In this document: positions 44,441 through 52,603 of the stretch, one piece after another | Layout of the letters: each line of letters opens with the position of its first letter | Numbering within the stretch: the stretch's first letter is position 1 | From: Spirosoma luteum DSM 19990 | GTDB lineage: Bacteria; Bacteroidota; Bacteroidia; Cytophagales; Spirosomataceae | Length of the DNA stretch: 64,000 bases | Assembly: GCF_000374065.1 (NCBI RefSeq) | Contig: NZ_KB893257.1 | Coordinates: 62,001-126,000, forward strand | Direction: 5' to 3' | Notes under the pieces: generated by a model | The model's input: the letters and a program-made list of their open reading frames with translations, nothing else | What the model was told of the DNA's origin: nothing | The model's database searches: none | Made by a program: the position numbers and the translations under genes

Positions 44441-46333
44441 TTAATAGGCCCGTACCAATTTGCCTTCCATAAAGTTTACGAAAGCTTTGTTGACGACATT
44501 ATTACCACCGGGGGTTGGGTAATTGCCGGTGAAATACCAGTCGCCGGTGTGATTAGGACAGGCAACGTGCAGATTTTCAACGGTTTGATACACCACCGCT
44601 ACTTCGGCGTTCAGGTCGGCAGGGGTAATGATTTGCGCTACTTTTTTAGATAACTCTACGTGTGTAAAGGGATCGAACAGCGCCTTTACATAGTTTTCCT
44701 GACTGGCATTACCCGACTCGATAGCGGCTACGCACAACGCGTACACCTCATCGAGTAAGCTATCCAGGCCCCGCTCACGAATCAGTTCCAGAGCGGCCCT
44801 AAATCCGATAAACTCCTTAAACTTCGACATGTCGATGCCGTAGCAATCGGGGAAGCGAATCTGGGGTGCTGAGGAAACGATAACAATTTTCTTGGGACCC
44901 AACCGGTCCAGCATCCGCAGAATGCTCTTTTCCAGTGTGGTACCGCGTACGATTGAGTCATCGACGACCACTATCGTATCTTTCCCCTTTTTTATAACCT
45001 CGAAGGTAGTATCGTACACATGGGCTACCATATCGTCGCGCTGGGCATCATCGGCGATGAATGTCCGTAATTTAACGTCTTTAGCAACCAGTTTTTCGAT
45101 GCGGGGGCGGAATGAAAGAACCCTGTCCAGTTCCTCCTCGAACAAAATGCCCTCCATAATCGCTTTCTTCCGCTGTTTATAGAGGTATTCTTCCAATCCT
45201 TCAACCATGCCAAAAAAAGCCGTTTCGGCGGTGTTGGGGATGTAGGAGAAGACAGTATTTTCGAGATCGTAGTCGATTTCTTTGAGAATCTGCGGAATTA
45301 ACAGTTTCCCCAGCGTTTTACGCTCATTGTAGATGTCAGGGTCGGTAGCCCTTGAGAAGTAGATACGTTCAAAACTGCACGATTTCTTCTCGATGGGTCG
45401 GACGAATTCCTGCTCCCGATACTCACCATATTTGTCAACGATGAGCGCATGGCCGGGTTTTACCTCCTGAATAGCACTGTATTCGGCATTGAAGGCGGCT
45501 TTGATGGCTGGTTTTTCCGAAGCCACTACTACTACTTCATCGTCTGCATAGTAATAAGCCGGACGAATACCAGCCGGGTCGCGGGCTACGAAAGCTGCCC
45601 CGTAGCCAGTCATACCTACCATAGCATAGCCCCCGTCGAAATCGCGGCAGGAGCGATGCAGAACGCGCTGAAGATTAACGTTGTCCTCAATGATGTCCGA
45701 TAGCTCCGGGTTTTCGTAAATCCCCTTGAATCGCTCGAACACGCGCTGATTTTCTTCATCCAGAAAGTGGCCGATTTTTTCCATCACCGTTACGGTGTCA
45801 ACTTTATCTTTCGGATGCTGACCCAGGGAAACGAGTTTGCCAAACAGTTCGTCAACATTCGTCATGTTGAAGTTTCCGGCCACCACTAGATTCCGACTGC
45901 GCCAGTTGCTCTGCCGAAGCATGGGATGGCAGTTCTCTATCTCGTTGGAGCCATGAGTGCCATACCGCAGGTGACCCATCCAGACCTCACCCGTGAAGGC
46001 GATGTTTTCCTGGAGCCATTGGGCATCCTTTGCTTTTTCTTTGTTGCCTTTGAGGGCCTTCCGGAATTTCTTGTTAACCTTTTCGAAGATGTCCGCTACG
46101 GGGCGCTGGTCGACGGAGCGGTAGCGGCTAATGTAGCGACGGCCCGCCGGAACGTCCAGTTTGATGTTGGCGATGCCCGCACCATCCTGCCCCCGGTTCA
46201 CCTGCTTTTCCATGAGCAGGTACAGCTTATTGGCACCGTAAAGTGCTGTGCCGTACTTATCGATGTAATACTGGTAGGGTTTGCGGAGCCGAATCAGGGC
46301 TATACCGCACTCATGTTTGATAGCGTCACTCAT
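44441..46333 (-). CDS. Amidophosphoribosyltransferase-type enzyme, long form
   Basis: The 630-residue protein has an N-terminal Ntn glutaminase domain and a C-terminal phosphoribosyltransferase domain with the PRPP motif TIVVVDDSIVRGTT. The likely nucleophile is Cys9 in KHECGIALI, so eight residues would be removed, as with propeptide-type PurF. Conserved glutaminase segments are MGHLRYGTHGSNEIENCHP and FDGGYAMVGM. It is about 120 residues longer than ordinary PurF, with extra sequence near residues 85-115 and at the C-terminus. It may make phosphoribosylamine from PRPP and glutamine, or be a Bacteroidota paralogue with a different acceptor; a second, normal PurF cannot be checked here. Confidence 0.85.
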   Translation of the reverse strand: MSDAIKHECGIALIRLRKPYQYYIDKYGTALYGANKLYLLMEKQVNRGQDGAGIANIKLDVPAGRRYISRYRSVDQRPVADIFEKVNKKFRKALKGNKEKAKDAQWLQENIAFTGEVWMGHLRYGTHGSNEIENCHPMLRQSNWRSRNLVVAGNFNMTNVDELFGKLVSLGQHPKDKVDTVTVMEKIGHFLDEENQRVFERFKGIYENPELSDIIEDNVNLQRVLHRSCRDFDGGYAMVGMTGYGAAFVARDPAGIRPAYYYADDEVVVVASEKPAIKAAFNAEYSAIQEVKPGHALIVDKYGEYREQEFVRPIEKKSCSFERIYFSRATDPDIYNERKTLGKLLIPQILKEIDYDLENTVFSYIPNTAETAFFGMVEGLEEYLYKQRKKAIMEGILFEEELDRVLSFRPRIEKLVAKDVKLRTFIADDAQRDDMVAHVYDTTFEVIKKGKDTIVVVDDSIVRGTTLEKSILRMLDRLGPKKIVIVSSAPQIRFPDCYGIDMSKFKEFIGFRAALELIRERGLDSLLDEVYALCVAAIESGNASQENYVKALFDPFTHVELSKKVAQIITPADLNAEVAVVYQTVENLHVACPNHTGDWYFTGNYPTPGGNNVVNKAFVNFMEGKLVRAY

Positions 46334-46418
46334 GAGAGAGAGTTTGTAGAAGCGTATTGATTGTATTCAATGACGAAGTAACGGCTCAGCCCGGGCAATG
46401 GTTCGGCGAAGCTCTGAG

Positions 46419-46426
46419 CAAATATA
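46419..46426 (-). promoter_or_regulatory. -7 box before the PurF-type gene
   Basis: On the minus strand TATATTTG fits TAnnTTTG, 85 nt before the start codon at 46333. The -33 position has no good TTTG. Confidence 0.5.
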
Positions 46427-46439
46427 GGCAAACGGGTGG

Positions 46440-47111
46440 CTAATTATCGTCGGCTGGCGTTTTCTTCAAGGCCCAAGAATGGAGGGCTACATAAACAATA
46501 GCGGAGGAAATAGTGCCCACCAGTGATCCTACGTAGGCATCTTCAACAAAGTGCTGAAATAAATAAACCCGCGAATAGCCTGTTAGAAAAGCCAGGAGGA
46601 GAAAAAAAAGACTTCTGCTTTTTCGCTCGTCCAGAAAAGCAAACAGGCTGAATAGGGCAAAAGCCGTTGTGGTATGGCCAGACGGAAAACTGTTATAACT
46701 GTAAATCTCCAGGCCCTTTATAATATGATACTGATACGTTGAGTGTTCGAAATAAAGCAGGGGCCGGGGTGAGTTGGGAAATACAATTGTTTTTAGAAAC
46801 AACGAAGCCAACGAGGATAAGGCAAAGCTCGCCAAAGCCATCCCGCCGATACGACGGTTGTAAACCAGTGCAATAAGGCAGATGAGAACGAAAAATCCGC
46901 CATCGCCCAGATAGGTAATGTAGGGGAAAAGTAGATCGCCTGCCGGGGTGTTGCGGATGTTAACCCATTGCATTAGCTGTTCCTGCGTGTAGATCAACTG
47001 CAGGATGCCCACAACGAGCAGCATCAGGCCATAGCCGAAAAAAAACAAGCGATTCCGGCGGAATAAATCGAGCAGCGGGGGCAATTTCTTGAGCGGATTA
47101 ATTGGGGGCAC
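46440..47111 (-). CDS. PAP2-type membrane phosphatase
   Basis: The 223-residue protein has five or six hydrophobic helices and the PAP2 motifs KTIVFPNSPRP (K-x6-RP type), YNSFPSGHTTTAFAL (PSGH) and YSRVYLFQHFVEDAYVG (SR-x5-H). It is an integral membrane enzyme likely to dephosphorylate a lipid phosphate such as phosphatidylglycerophosphate or undecaprenyl pyrophosphate. Start is GTG 47111, overlapping the end of gldH by 14 nt, so translation may be coupled. It is on the same strand as gldH and upstream of the PurF-type gene. Confidence 0.88.
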   Translation of the reverse strand: MPPINPLKKLPPLLDLFRRNRLFFFGYGLMLLVVGILQLIYTQEQLMQWVNIRNTPAGDLLFPYITYLGDGGFFVLICLIALVYNRRIGGMALASFALSSLASLFLKTIVFPNSPRPLLYFEHSTYQYHIIKGLEIYSYNSFPSGHTTTAFALFSLFAFLDERKSRSLFFLLLAFLTGYSRVYLFQHFVEDAYVGSLVGTISSAIVYVALHSWALKKTPADDN

Positions 47112-47574
47112 CAGCTTTCTCTACCGTAATACCCACGCTGAGAACATTGAGCAACGGGTCCTGACGCATGTATTGACGAATCTGCATAGTGTACTGACCG
47201 GGTTTCGGAAAACGGTAATTGCGCTTCATCAGAAACTTATGGTCGAAGATATCACCGATTCCATCGCCGTTGGGCTTCCCCGTTTTAGGGTCCATCAGGA
47301 TCAACTCATCCAGCCGGGATTCCAGTTCTTTGCCCGTAGAATCACGCAGATACCGGGTCAGGTAGAGGTTATAATACCCGTAAGACAGGCTGTTACGAAG
47401 GTTATAATAAATGTTGTAAGGAATCGACGCGTCCTTAATGTCAAAAGTGAACGAGGGGGTATTTTTAATGTACCACTTCCCGTCCTCTATGTCCGTGTAC
47501 TCTTTATACACCGCGTTTGTATCGCAACCAGCGACCAGCAATGCCATAAATACTACAAGTGCCAGTTGTTTCAT
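47098..47574 (-). CDS. gldH: Gliding motility lipoprotein GldH
   Basis: The 158-residue product starts MKQLALVVFMALLVAGCDTN, a lipoprotein signal with lipobox VAGC, and contains the GldH-type segments KWYIKNTPSFTFDIKD, SYGYYNLYLTRYLRDSTG and FLMKRNYRFPKPGQYTMQI. GldH is an envelope lipoprotein needed for gliding and type IX secretion in Flavobacterium; the exact role is unclear. The frame runs upstream to 47628 but the signal peptide starts at ATG 47574. In many relatives it follows ricT directly; here a divergent blaI/blaR1 pair lies between. Confidence 0.85.
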   Translation of the reverse strand: MKQLALVVFMALLVAGCDTNAVYKEYTDIEDGKWYIKNTPSFTFDIKDASIPYNIYYNLRNSLSYGYYNLYLTRYLRDSTGKELESRLDELILMDPKTGKPNGDGIGDIFDHKFLMKRNYRFPKPGQYTMQIRQYMRQDPLLNVLSVGITVEKAGAPN

Positions 47575-47585
47575 AAACTTCCCCA

Positions 47586-47593
47586 CAAAATTA
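47586..47593 (-). promoter_or_regulatory. -7 box before gldH
   Basis: On the minus strand TAATTTTG fits TAnnTTTG, 11 nt before the gldH start, which would give a very short leader. The -33 region is weak. Confidence 0.45.
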
Positions 47594-47636
47594 GCCCCAA
47601 AGCTACAACGGGGCGGTTGGCTTTTCAAATGCTAAA

Positions 47637-47682
47637 AAACTACTGAAATAGTTTGCAAACGAAAAAAATAGTTTTAGATTTG
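47637..47682 (+). promoter_or_regulatory. blaI promoter with overlapping operator
   Basis: TTTG (47652-47655), a spacer of exactly 19 nt and TAGATTTG (47675-47682) make a near-ideal Bacteroidota promoter. The inverted repeat AAACTA-N6-TAGTTT (47637-47654) overlaps the TTTG element, and AAATAGTTT is repeated at 47646-47654 and 47666-47674, 20 nt apart. TACTA/TAGT-type dyads are typical BlaI/MecI sites, so autorepression is likely. The start codon at 47687 lies about where transcription should begin, so the message may have almost no leader. Confidence 0.75.
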
Positions 47683-47686
47683 TTTT

Positions 47687-48046
47687 ATGGAAAAGCTAAC
47701 CGCCAAGGAAGAAGAAGTAATGCAGGTGCTCTGGAAAATGGAACAGGGTTATGTAAAGGATATGGTTCCGCAGTTTACCAATCCTCCACTGCATTATAAT
47801 ACCGTTTCCACCATTGTCCGTAACCTGGAAGAGAAGGGGTACATTGGGCACAAGGCGTATGGAAATACGCACGAATATTACCCCATCATCAGCAAGGAAG
47901 CTTACCAGAATAAATTCGTGCTGAAAAGAGTGGTCGATGAATACTTCGATAATTCGTATAAGAACCTGGTGAGCTATTTCGCTAAAAACGAGAAAATTTC
48001 GGCCGAAGAGCTTCGGGAAATACTGGCAATGATTGAGAAAAAGTAA
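47687..48046 (+). CDS. blaI: BlaI/MecI-family transcriptional repressor
   Basis: The 119-residue protein has the winged-helix of the BlaI/MecI family: KLTAKEEEVMQVLWKMEQGY, then YNTVSTIVRNLEEKGYIGH, with a C-terminal dimerisation part (ISAEELREILAMIEKK). Such repressors bind a dyad near their own promoter and are cleaved when a BlaR1-type protease is activated. The gene lies 107 nt upstream of the M56 peptidase gene on the same strand. The operator overlaps its own promoter. No beta-lactamase gene is adjacent, so the controlled target may be the pair itself or genes elsewhere. Confidence 0.93.
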   Translation: MEKLTAKEEEVMQVLWKMEQGYVKDMVPQFTNPPLHYNTVSTIVRNLEEKGYIGHKAYGNTHEYYPIISKEAYQNKFVLKRVVDEYFDNSYKNLVSYFAKNEKISAEELREILAMIEKK

Positions 48047-48153
48047 TCATTGCGCCGTCATTCATTGGTCATTTCCTCTTCGACTACCCATGCCTGTTGA
48101 ATGACAACAGATTGATTAGTGCCTGACCAAATCCAAACCAGCCCTTTTCAAGA

Positions 48154-49905
48154 ATGGAAACGCTTCGCTATGTCGTTTTGGTCAATGCGCTGTTGGCCGT
48201 CGTTAGTTTCGCATACTATGCGTTACTCCGGCGCGAAACGTTTTTCCGGACTAACCGGCTGGTTCTTTGGCTGGGGATAGTGGCTACCCTGCTGCTGCCC
48301 CTGCTTGAGCTGCCCGACTGGCGACCGCAACCCGTGCGCGCCGTTATGCACCGTACGGCTCAGGTAATCGTACCGAGAATCCTCGCCGGTGCTGGTGCGC
48401 CTAAACCCGACGTAACGATTACGTTTCCTGACCAGCGTACCTACCCGGCTTTTCAAAGTCAGTCCGCTGCCACCGGATGGTCGTGGCCGATGCTACTTCT
48501 ACTACTGTATACAGGGGGTGTTTTGGTATTGCTTATCCGACTGGGTGTGCAACTGAGTTCACTCAGACGATTGATTCGTCAGTCGGTGCATGAACCGTAT
48601 GATGGTTTTACGCTGGTACGAAACGAGAGCGTGACGGCACCTTTTTCCTTTTTCAACTGGGTAGTACTCAATCCCTCTCGTCACGCATCCGACGAGCTGG
48701 AACAGATTCTCCGGCACGAGCGAGTACATGTTCGGGAGCGGCACAGTCTGGATATGCTGGGGGCTGAGGTTATTTGTATCATTTTCTGGTTCAATCCAGC
48801 GGCCTATCTGTTCCGTCACTTGCTCCATCAAACGCTTGAGTTCAGTGCCGATCAGACTGTACTCGCCGAGGGTATCGATGCCAGAGCCTACCAGTATAAT
48901 CTAGTGAAAGTTAGCCTGGCGGCCGGGCAATTGGCGATTACCAACCAGTTTAGCGGGCCGAGCCTGCATCAGCGCGTGGGCATGATGAACGGGCAGCGTT
49001 CCGGCTTTTCGGCCTGCTGGCGGTATGGAATATGGGTATTGCTGCTGGGGATTATGGCGATAGCGTGTCGGCATCGTCAGTCTGACAATGAAGGTGCTGT
49101 TACAAATCCGTTGCCTTCTCCGCTGAGCAACGCGACACGGCGATTGGTAGCTGAACTAGAACACTCGAAACCCTGGTTTCTGCAGGCATCCCTGTTAACT
49201 TTTGGCGAAACATCCGTAATCAATGGGCGCAAAGTGGTTGTAATGCCAATGAACAGGTATTCTCCTATCCTTCGTTTGCAAAATAATTATCTGGCCCTGA
49301 AAATTCCTGCTGGCCAACAGGTAAAAGTGTTTATCAACGGGCAGATTGCCTCAGAAACAGCGCTCAAAAAATTGACCTTTGAACAGATCGATGATTTGTT
49401 TGTCTACCAGAAAATAGACGATTTTCCTGAAGCGGATGCCTTCCCTGAATCATACCGAGTGCTCATTAGCACAACCCACAGAACACCGGACGAAAATCCA
49501 CTGCGGGAAAAGTGGAAACAATACTTACAGGCTAACACGCTGTCAGACTATCCAGGTGGAAATTCCAGCACGTTTTCGATGAACAAACTGCTCGAAGCTA
49601 CTTTTTTCCACAACAAACTGGCGTTCGTCGAGCGAACGAAAGACGAACATCTACAGCTTTATGACGAGTACCGGAAGGACATTGATCTATTCGTCAATGG
49701 TATTCGGGTGGATGAAAAGCAGATAGCCGATATGCACGTTCGCGAAGTGGATAAACTCTATACCCGCGAACGCCCCTTCGATGAGTGGGCTGATGGGCCT
49801 GACCGCAAACCTCGCTATGTGCTATACATACAGACAGCACCAAACCGAGCCAAACGGGATAGTACGTATTACGTGTTCAGCCCCTTCTATTCCGGTGATT
49901 TTTGA
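48154..49905 (+). CDS. BlaR1-like M56 family membrane peptidase
   Basis: The 583-residue protein has N-terminal membrane helices (YVVLVNALLAVVSFAYYALL, VLWLGIVATLLLPLLEL, WPMLLLLLYTGGVLVLLIRL) and the M56 zinc site in QILRHERVHVRERHSLD (HExxH), with FSADQTVL nearby. A further helix near YGIWVLLLGIMAIACRH leads to a ~270-residue extracytoplasmic C-terminal domain I do not recognise; it is not a penicillin-binding sensor. It presumably senses an outside signal and triggers cleavage of the BlaI repressor. It is followed by a bidirectional terminator. Confidence 0.88.
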   Translation: METLRYVVLVNALLAVVSFAYYALLRRETFFRTNRLVLWLGIVATLLLPLLELPDWRPQPVRAVMHRTAQVIVPRILAGAGAPKPDVTITFPDQRTYPAFQSQSAATGWSWPMLLLLLYTGGVLVLLIRLGVQLSSLRRLIRQSVHEPYDGFTLVRNESVTAPFSFFNWVVLNPSRHASDELEQILRHERVHVRERHSLDMLGAEVICIIFWFNPAAYLFRHLLHQTLEFSADQTVLAEGIDARAYQYNLVKVSLAAGQLAITNQFSGPSLHQRVGMMNGQRSGFSACWRYGIWVLLLGIMAIACRHRQSDNEGAVTNPLPSPLSNATRRLVAELEHSKPWFLQASLLTFGETSVINGRKVVVMPMNRYSPILRLQNNYLALKIPAGQQVKVFINGQIASETALKKLTFEQIDDLFVYQKIDDFPEADAFPESYRVLISTTHRTPDENPLREKWKQYLQANTLSDYPGGNSSTFSMNKLLEATFFHNKLAFVERTKDEHLQLYDEYRKDIDLFVNGIRVDEKQIADMHVREVDKLYTRERPFDEWADGPDRKPRYVLYIQTAPNRAKRDSTYYVFSPFYSGDF

Positions 49906-49929
49906 GATGAGTCAGGCAAACGATAAAAC

Positions 49930-49963
49930 AAACAACCCCGGCCTTTCAGGACCGGGGTTGTTT
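49930..49963. terminator. Bidirectional terminator between blaR1-like gene and ricT
   Basis: AAACAACCCCGG (49930-49941) pairs perfectly with CCGGGGTTGTTT (49952-49963) around a 10-nt loop, and GATA/TATC extends it outside. The flanking T and A tracts suit termination on both strands. Confidence 0.85.
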
Positions 49964-49964
49964 A

Positions 49965-51158
49965 TCAGGATGGCTTGTTAGTAGGCGTGGGACGGGGTGA
50001 GCCGCCTTCCGGACCGCGTGGCTTCTTCTTTTTCTTGCCCGACCGGGCTGTGTATTTGGCATCCAGTTTTTGCAGGTCACTGTTGAGCGTTGCTGCTGTA
50101 AGATGCTCCTTCTCGCCAATGGGCGTCAAAACCTCGAACGACTCAGGAATAATGCCTCTTTTGTTCAAATCGACAATCTCGATCACGCGGGCAATCGGTA
50201 GGGGATGCCAGGTACTTTCTGCCCCGTACCCAAACCACATTTGTTTGCGGAAGATATCAGTCTTTTGAAGATAAGCCCGCCCTTTTTGCGTTTCCAGTGG
50301 CTTCTCGATGGTCGGAATGTCGCGTAGCGCATCCATATACGTGTCCAGCTCGTAATTCAGGCAACACTTCAACCGGCCGCACTGACCGGATAGTTTGGCC
50401 GGATTCAGGGACAGGTTTTGGTAGCGGGCTGCCGAGGTAGCGATGTTCTTGAAGTCCGTCAACCAGGTAGAGCAGCAGAGTTCGCGCCCGCAGGAGCCAA
50501 TACCGCCCAAGCGCCCGGCCTCCTGACGAAGGCTAATCTGCCGCATCTCGATCCGGGCCTTAAACTCACCGGCCAGCATCTTGATTAACTCCCGAAAATC
50601 GACCCGTTCTTCGGACGAATAATAAAAAGTGGCTTTAGTATTGTCGGACTGAAACTCAACGTCGGAGAGCTTCATGTTCAGTTTCAGGTCACGGCTGATT
50701 TCACGGGAGCGGTATAACGCAGGCAGGTCACGCAAAACGGCCTGTTCATGGCGGTCCATGTCTTTTTGGGTCGCTATCCGATGGATGACCTTAGTATCAT
50801 CATTGATTTTTACCGCCCGTTTTTTTACCTGTAATCTCACCAGTTCACCCTGGAGCGATACGGCCCCAATATGAAAACCGGAGGGCATTTCTACCACCAC
50901 ATAATCGCCCGTTGTCAGGTCGAGCTGATGAACGTTACGGTAGTACTCTTTCCGTCCGCCCTTAAATTTTACTTCAACTACATCGTACCGGTTCATGCCG
51001 GGCATAGCCACATCGCTCAACCAGTCGAACGAATTCAATTTATTACAACCGCCAGTGCTACATCCTCCACTTCCGCATCCGGTTGTAGCCGTTTTCTCCC
51101 CGTCAGATGTCCCTTTCTGGGTTCCACATCCGCCAGTGGCACAGGATTTACAACTCAT
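49965..51158 (-). CDS. ricT: PSP1-domain protein RicT
   Basis: The 397-residue protein starts with a Cys-rich tail (CKSCATGGCG, then GCGSGGCSTGGC) typical of Bacteroidota forms, has the PSP1 core (SCGRELCCSTWL and SGQCGRLKCCLNYE) and ends in a Lys/Pro-rich tail. In B. subtilis RicT, with RicA and RicF, forms an Fe-S complex that supports RNase Y-dependent mRNA processing; here the partners are not visible, so the role is by family. In relatives it commonly precedes gldH; here blaI/blaR1 intervene. It lies downstream of purD and recQ on the same strand. Confidence 0.9.
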   Translation of the reverse strand: MSCKSCATGGCGTQKGTSDGEKTATTGCGSGGCSTGGCNKLNSFDWLSDVAMPGMNRYDVVEVKFKGGRKEYYRNVHQLDLTTGDYVVVEMPSGFHIGAVSLQGELVRLQVKKRAVKINDDTKVIHRIATQKDMDRHEQAVLRDLPALYRSREISRDLKLNMKLSDVEFQSDNTKATFYYSSEERVDFRELIKMLAGEFKARIEMRQISLRQEAGRLGGIGSCGRELCCSTWLTDFKNIATSAARYQNLSLNPAKLSGQCGRLKCCLNYELDTYMDALRDIPTIEKPLETQKGRAYLQKTDIFRKQMWFGYGAESTWHPLPIARVIEIVDLNKRGIIPESFEVLTPIGEKEHLTAATLNSDLQKLDAKYTARSGKKKKKPRGPEGGSPRPTPTNKPS

Positions 51159-51169
51159 ACATTTTTCAG

Positions 51170-51227
51170 TTTACGGTTTATAGTTTTCAGCATCGGCAAA
51201 CTACGTCAGAACCATCTGCTGAAAACT
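51170..51227 (-). repeat. Small inverted repeat between purD and ricT
   Basis: AGTTTTCAGCA (51182-51192) pairs with TGCTGAAAACT (51217-51227), 11 bp without mismatch. The left side is preceded by CAGTTTACGGTTTATAG, a word like those in the nuoL-nuoM hairpin. It fills most of the spacer between the purD stop and the ricT start. Confidence 0.6.
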
Positions 51228-52513
51228 CAATCTGCGTACCGAATCAGGTCGACCCCAATATCTTTACGGTACTGCTTTCCTTCAAATTGCACCATCCGGG
51301 CCGCTTCCTGCGACTTCCTGACAGCATTTTCGAGCGAGTTGGCCTGCGCCGTTATGGCCAGAACCCGACCGCCATTTGTTAGCACCTGCCCGTCTTGATT
51401 GAGCGTTCCGCCATGAAATACCATTATATCTTCTAAACGCTCAAGGTCAGAAATGATTTTACCCGTAGTGTACTCGCCGGGATAACCCCCCGATACCAGT
51501 ACCGTTGTAACAGCTGTTTGGGGGGATATGCGGATGGGAATTTTATCGAGTTCGCCATCAGCCGTAGCCACCATCAGTTCAACAAAATCATTTTGAATAC
51601 GGGGCAGGACTACCTCCGTTTCCGGATCTCCCATACGGGTGTTGTATTCAATAACGAATGGTTCACTATTTACCTTCATCAAGCCTACGAAAATAAAGCC
51701 CTGGTAGTGAATTCCATCCTTCTGTAAGCCCAACAGAGTAGGCTTCACCACTTTCTCTTCCACCTTTTGCAGGAAGGAAGGATTGGCAAATACAACCGGC
51801 GATACGGCTCCCATACCACCCGTATTGGGGCCGGTGTCTTCTTCACCAATGCGCTTGTAATCTTTGGCTTCGGGGAGGATTTTATAATTTACGCCGTCGG
51901 TGAGCACGAATACGGATAGCTCGATACCCCGCAAAAACTGCTCAATAACAACTTTGCTACCCGCATCCCCAAACGTATGACCGGTAAGCATGTCCTTCAG
52001 GGTTCTCTGAGCTTCGGCTACCGTTTCGGCAATAATTACACCTTTACCAGCTGCCAAACCATCCGCCTTTAGCACCACCGGCAGCGCGTGCGTTTGTAGG
52101 TAGTCAAGCCCCTCTTGCAGGCTGTCTTTGGTAAAGGTACGTGAGGCTGCCGTTGGTATGCCGTGCCGCTGCATAAACTGCTTGGAGAAATCCTTACTGC
52201 CCTCCAGCTGCGCCCCCTGTGCGTTTGGCCCAACAATGCGCAGGTCGGCTAAATCAGGTTGTTGCCGCAGATAATCAACGATTCCCTTCACCAGAGGCTC
52301 TTCCGGACCAACAATCAGCAGCGCTATTTTTTCATCCCGAACGGCTTTGGCTACTGCCGGAAAGTCATTGTAAGAAATGGGTAAATTGGTTGCTGCCTGC
52401 GCTGTTCCGGCATTGCCCGGTGCTACAAACAGTGTGTCACATAATGGGCTTTGTGCCAGTTTCCACGCGAAGGCGTGTTCCCGGCCACCCGACCCCAGTA
52501 TAAGTATGTTCAT
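51227..52513 (-). CDS. purD: Phosphoribosylamine-glycine ligase
   Basis: PurD makes glycinamide ribonucleotide from phosphoribosylamine, glycine and ATP. The 428-residue protein has the ATP-grasp fold: MNILILGSGGREHAFAWKL at the N-terminus, PVVLKADGLAAGKGVIIAE, and the metal-binding FVIEYNTRMGDPETEVVLPR. Length is typical. It is followed by ricT and preceded by recQ on the same strand; hairpins occupy the spacers on both sides, so co-transcription is uncertain. Confidence 0.97.
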   Translation of the reverse strand: MNILILGSGGREHAFAWKLAQSPLCDTLFVAPGNAGTAQAATNLPISYNDFPAVAKAVRDEKIALLIVGPEEPLVKGIVDYLRQQPDLADLRIVGPNAQGAQLEGSKDFSKQFMQRHGIPTAASRTFTKDSLQEGLDYLQTHALPVVLKADGLAAGKGVIIAETVAEAQRTLKDMLTGHTFGDAGSKVVIEQFLRGIELSVFVLTDGVNYKILPEAKDYKRIGEEDTGPNTGGMGAVSPVVFANPSFLQKVEEKVVKPTLLGLQKDGIHYQGFIFVGLMKVNSEPFVIEYNTRMGDPETEVVLPRIQNDFVELMVATADGELDKIPIRISPQTAVTTVLVSGGYPGEYTTGKIISDLERLEDIMVFHGGTLNQDGQVLTNGGRVLAITAQANSLENAVRKSQEAARMVQFEGKQYRKDIGVDLIRYAD

Positions 52514-52542
52514 AATGAATAATAAATCGGTCCGCCGAAGCG

Positions 52543-52601
52543 GATGAATGGTAAATGATGAATGATGCTTGCCGGATGGTATTCATCATTTATCATTCAT
52601 C
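52543..52601 (-). repeat. Inverted repeat between recQ and purD
   Basis: Bases 52543-52563 pair with 52581-52601 over 21 nt with one mismatch; the right arm is ATTCATCATTTATCATTCAT plus one base. The word GGTAAATGATGAATGATG in the left arm is also found, with one base deleted, at the end of the SprT-like gene (6982-6998). Confidence 0.75.
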
Positions 52602-52603
52602 AC

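Noticed and set aside
47089-47646. A 185-codon plus-strand frame opposite gldH
   Set aside because: Overlaps gldH and its promoter completely, lacks domains and its end lies in the blaI operator.
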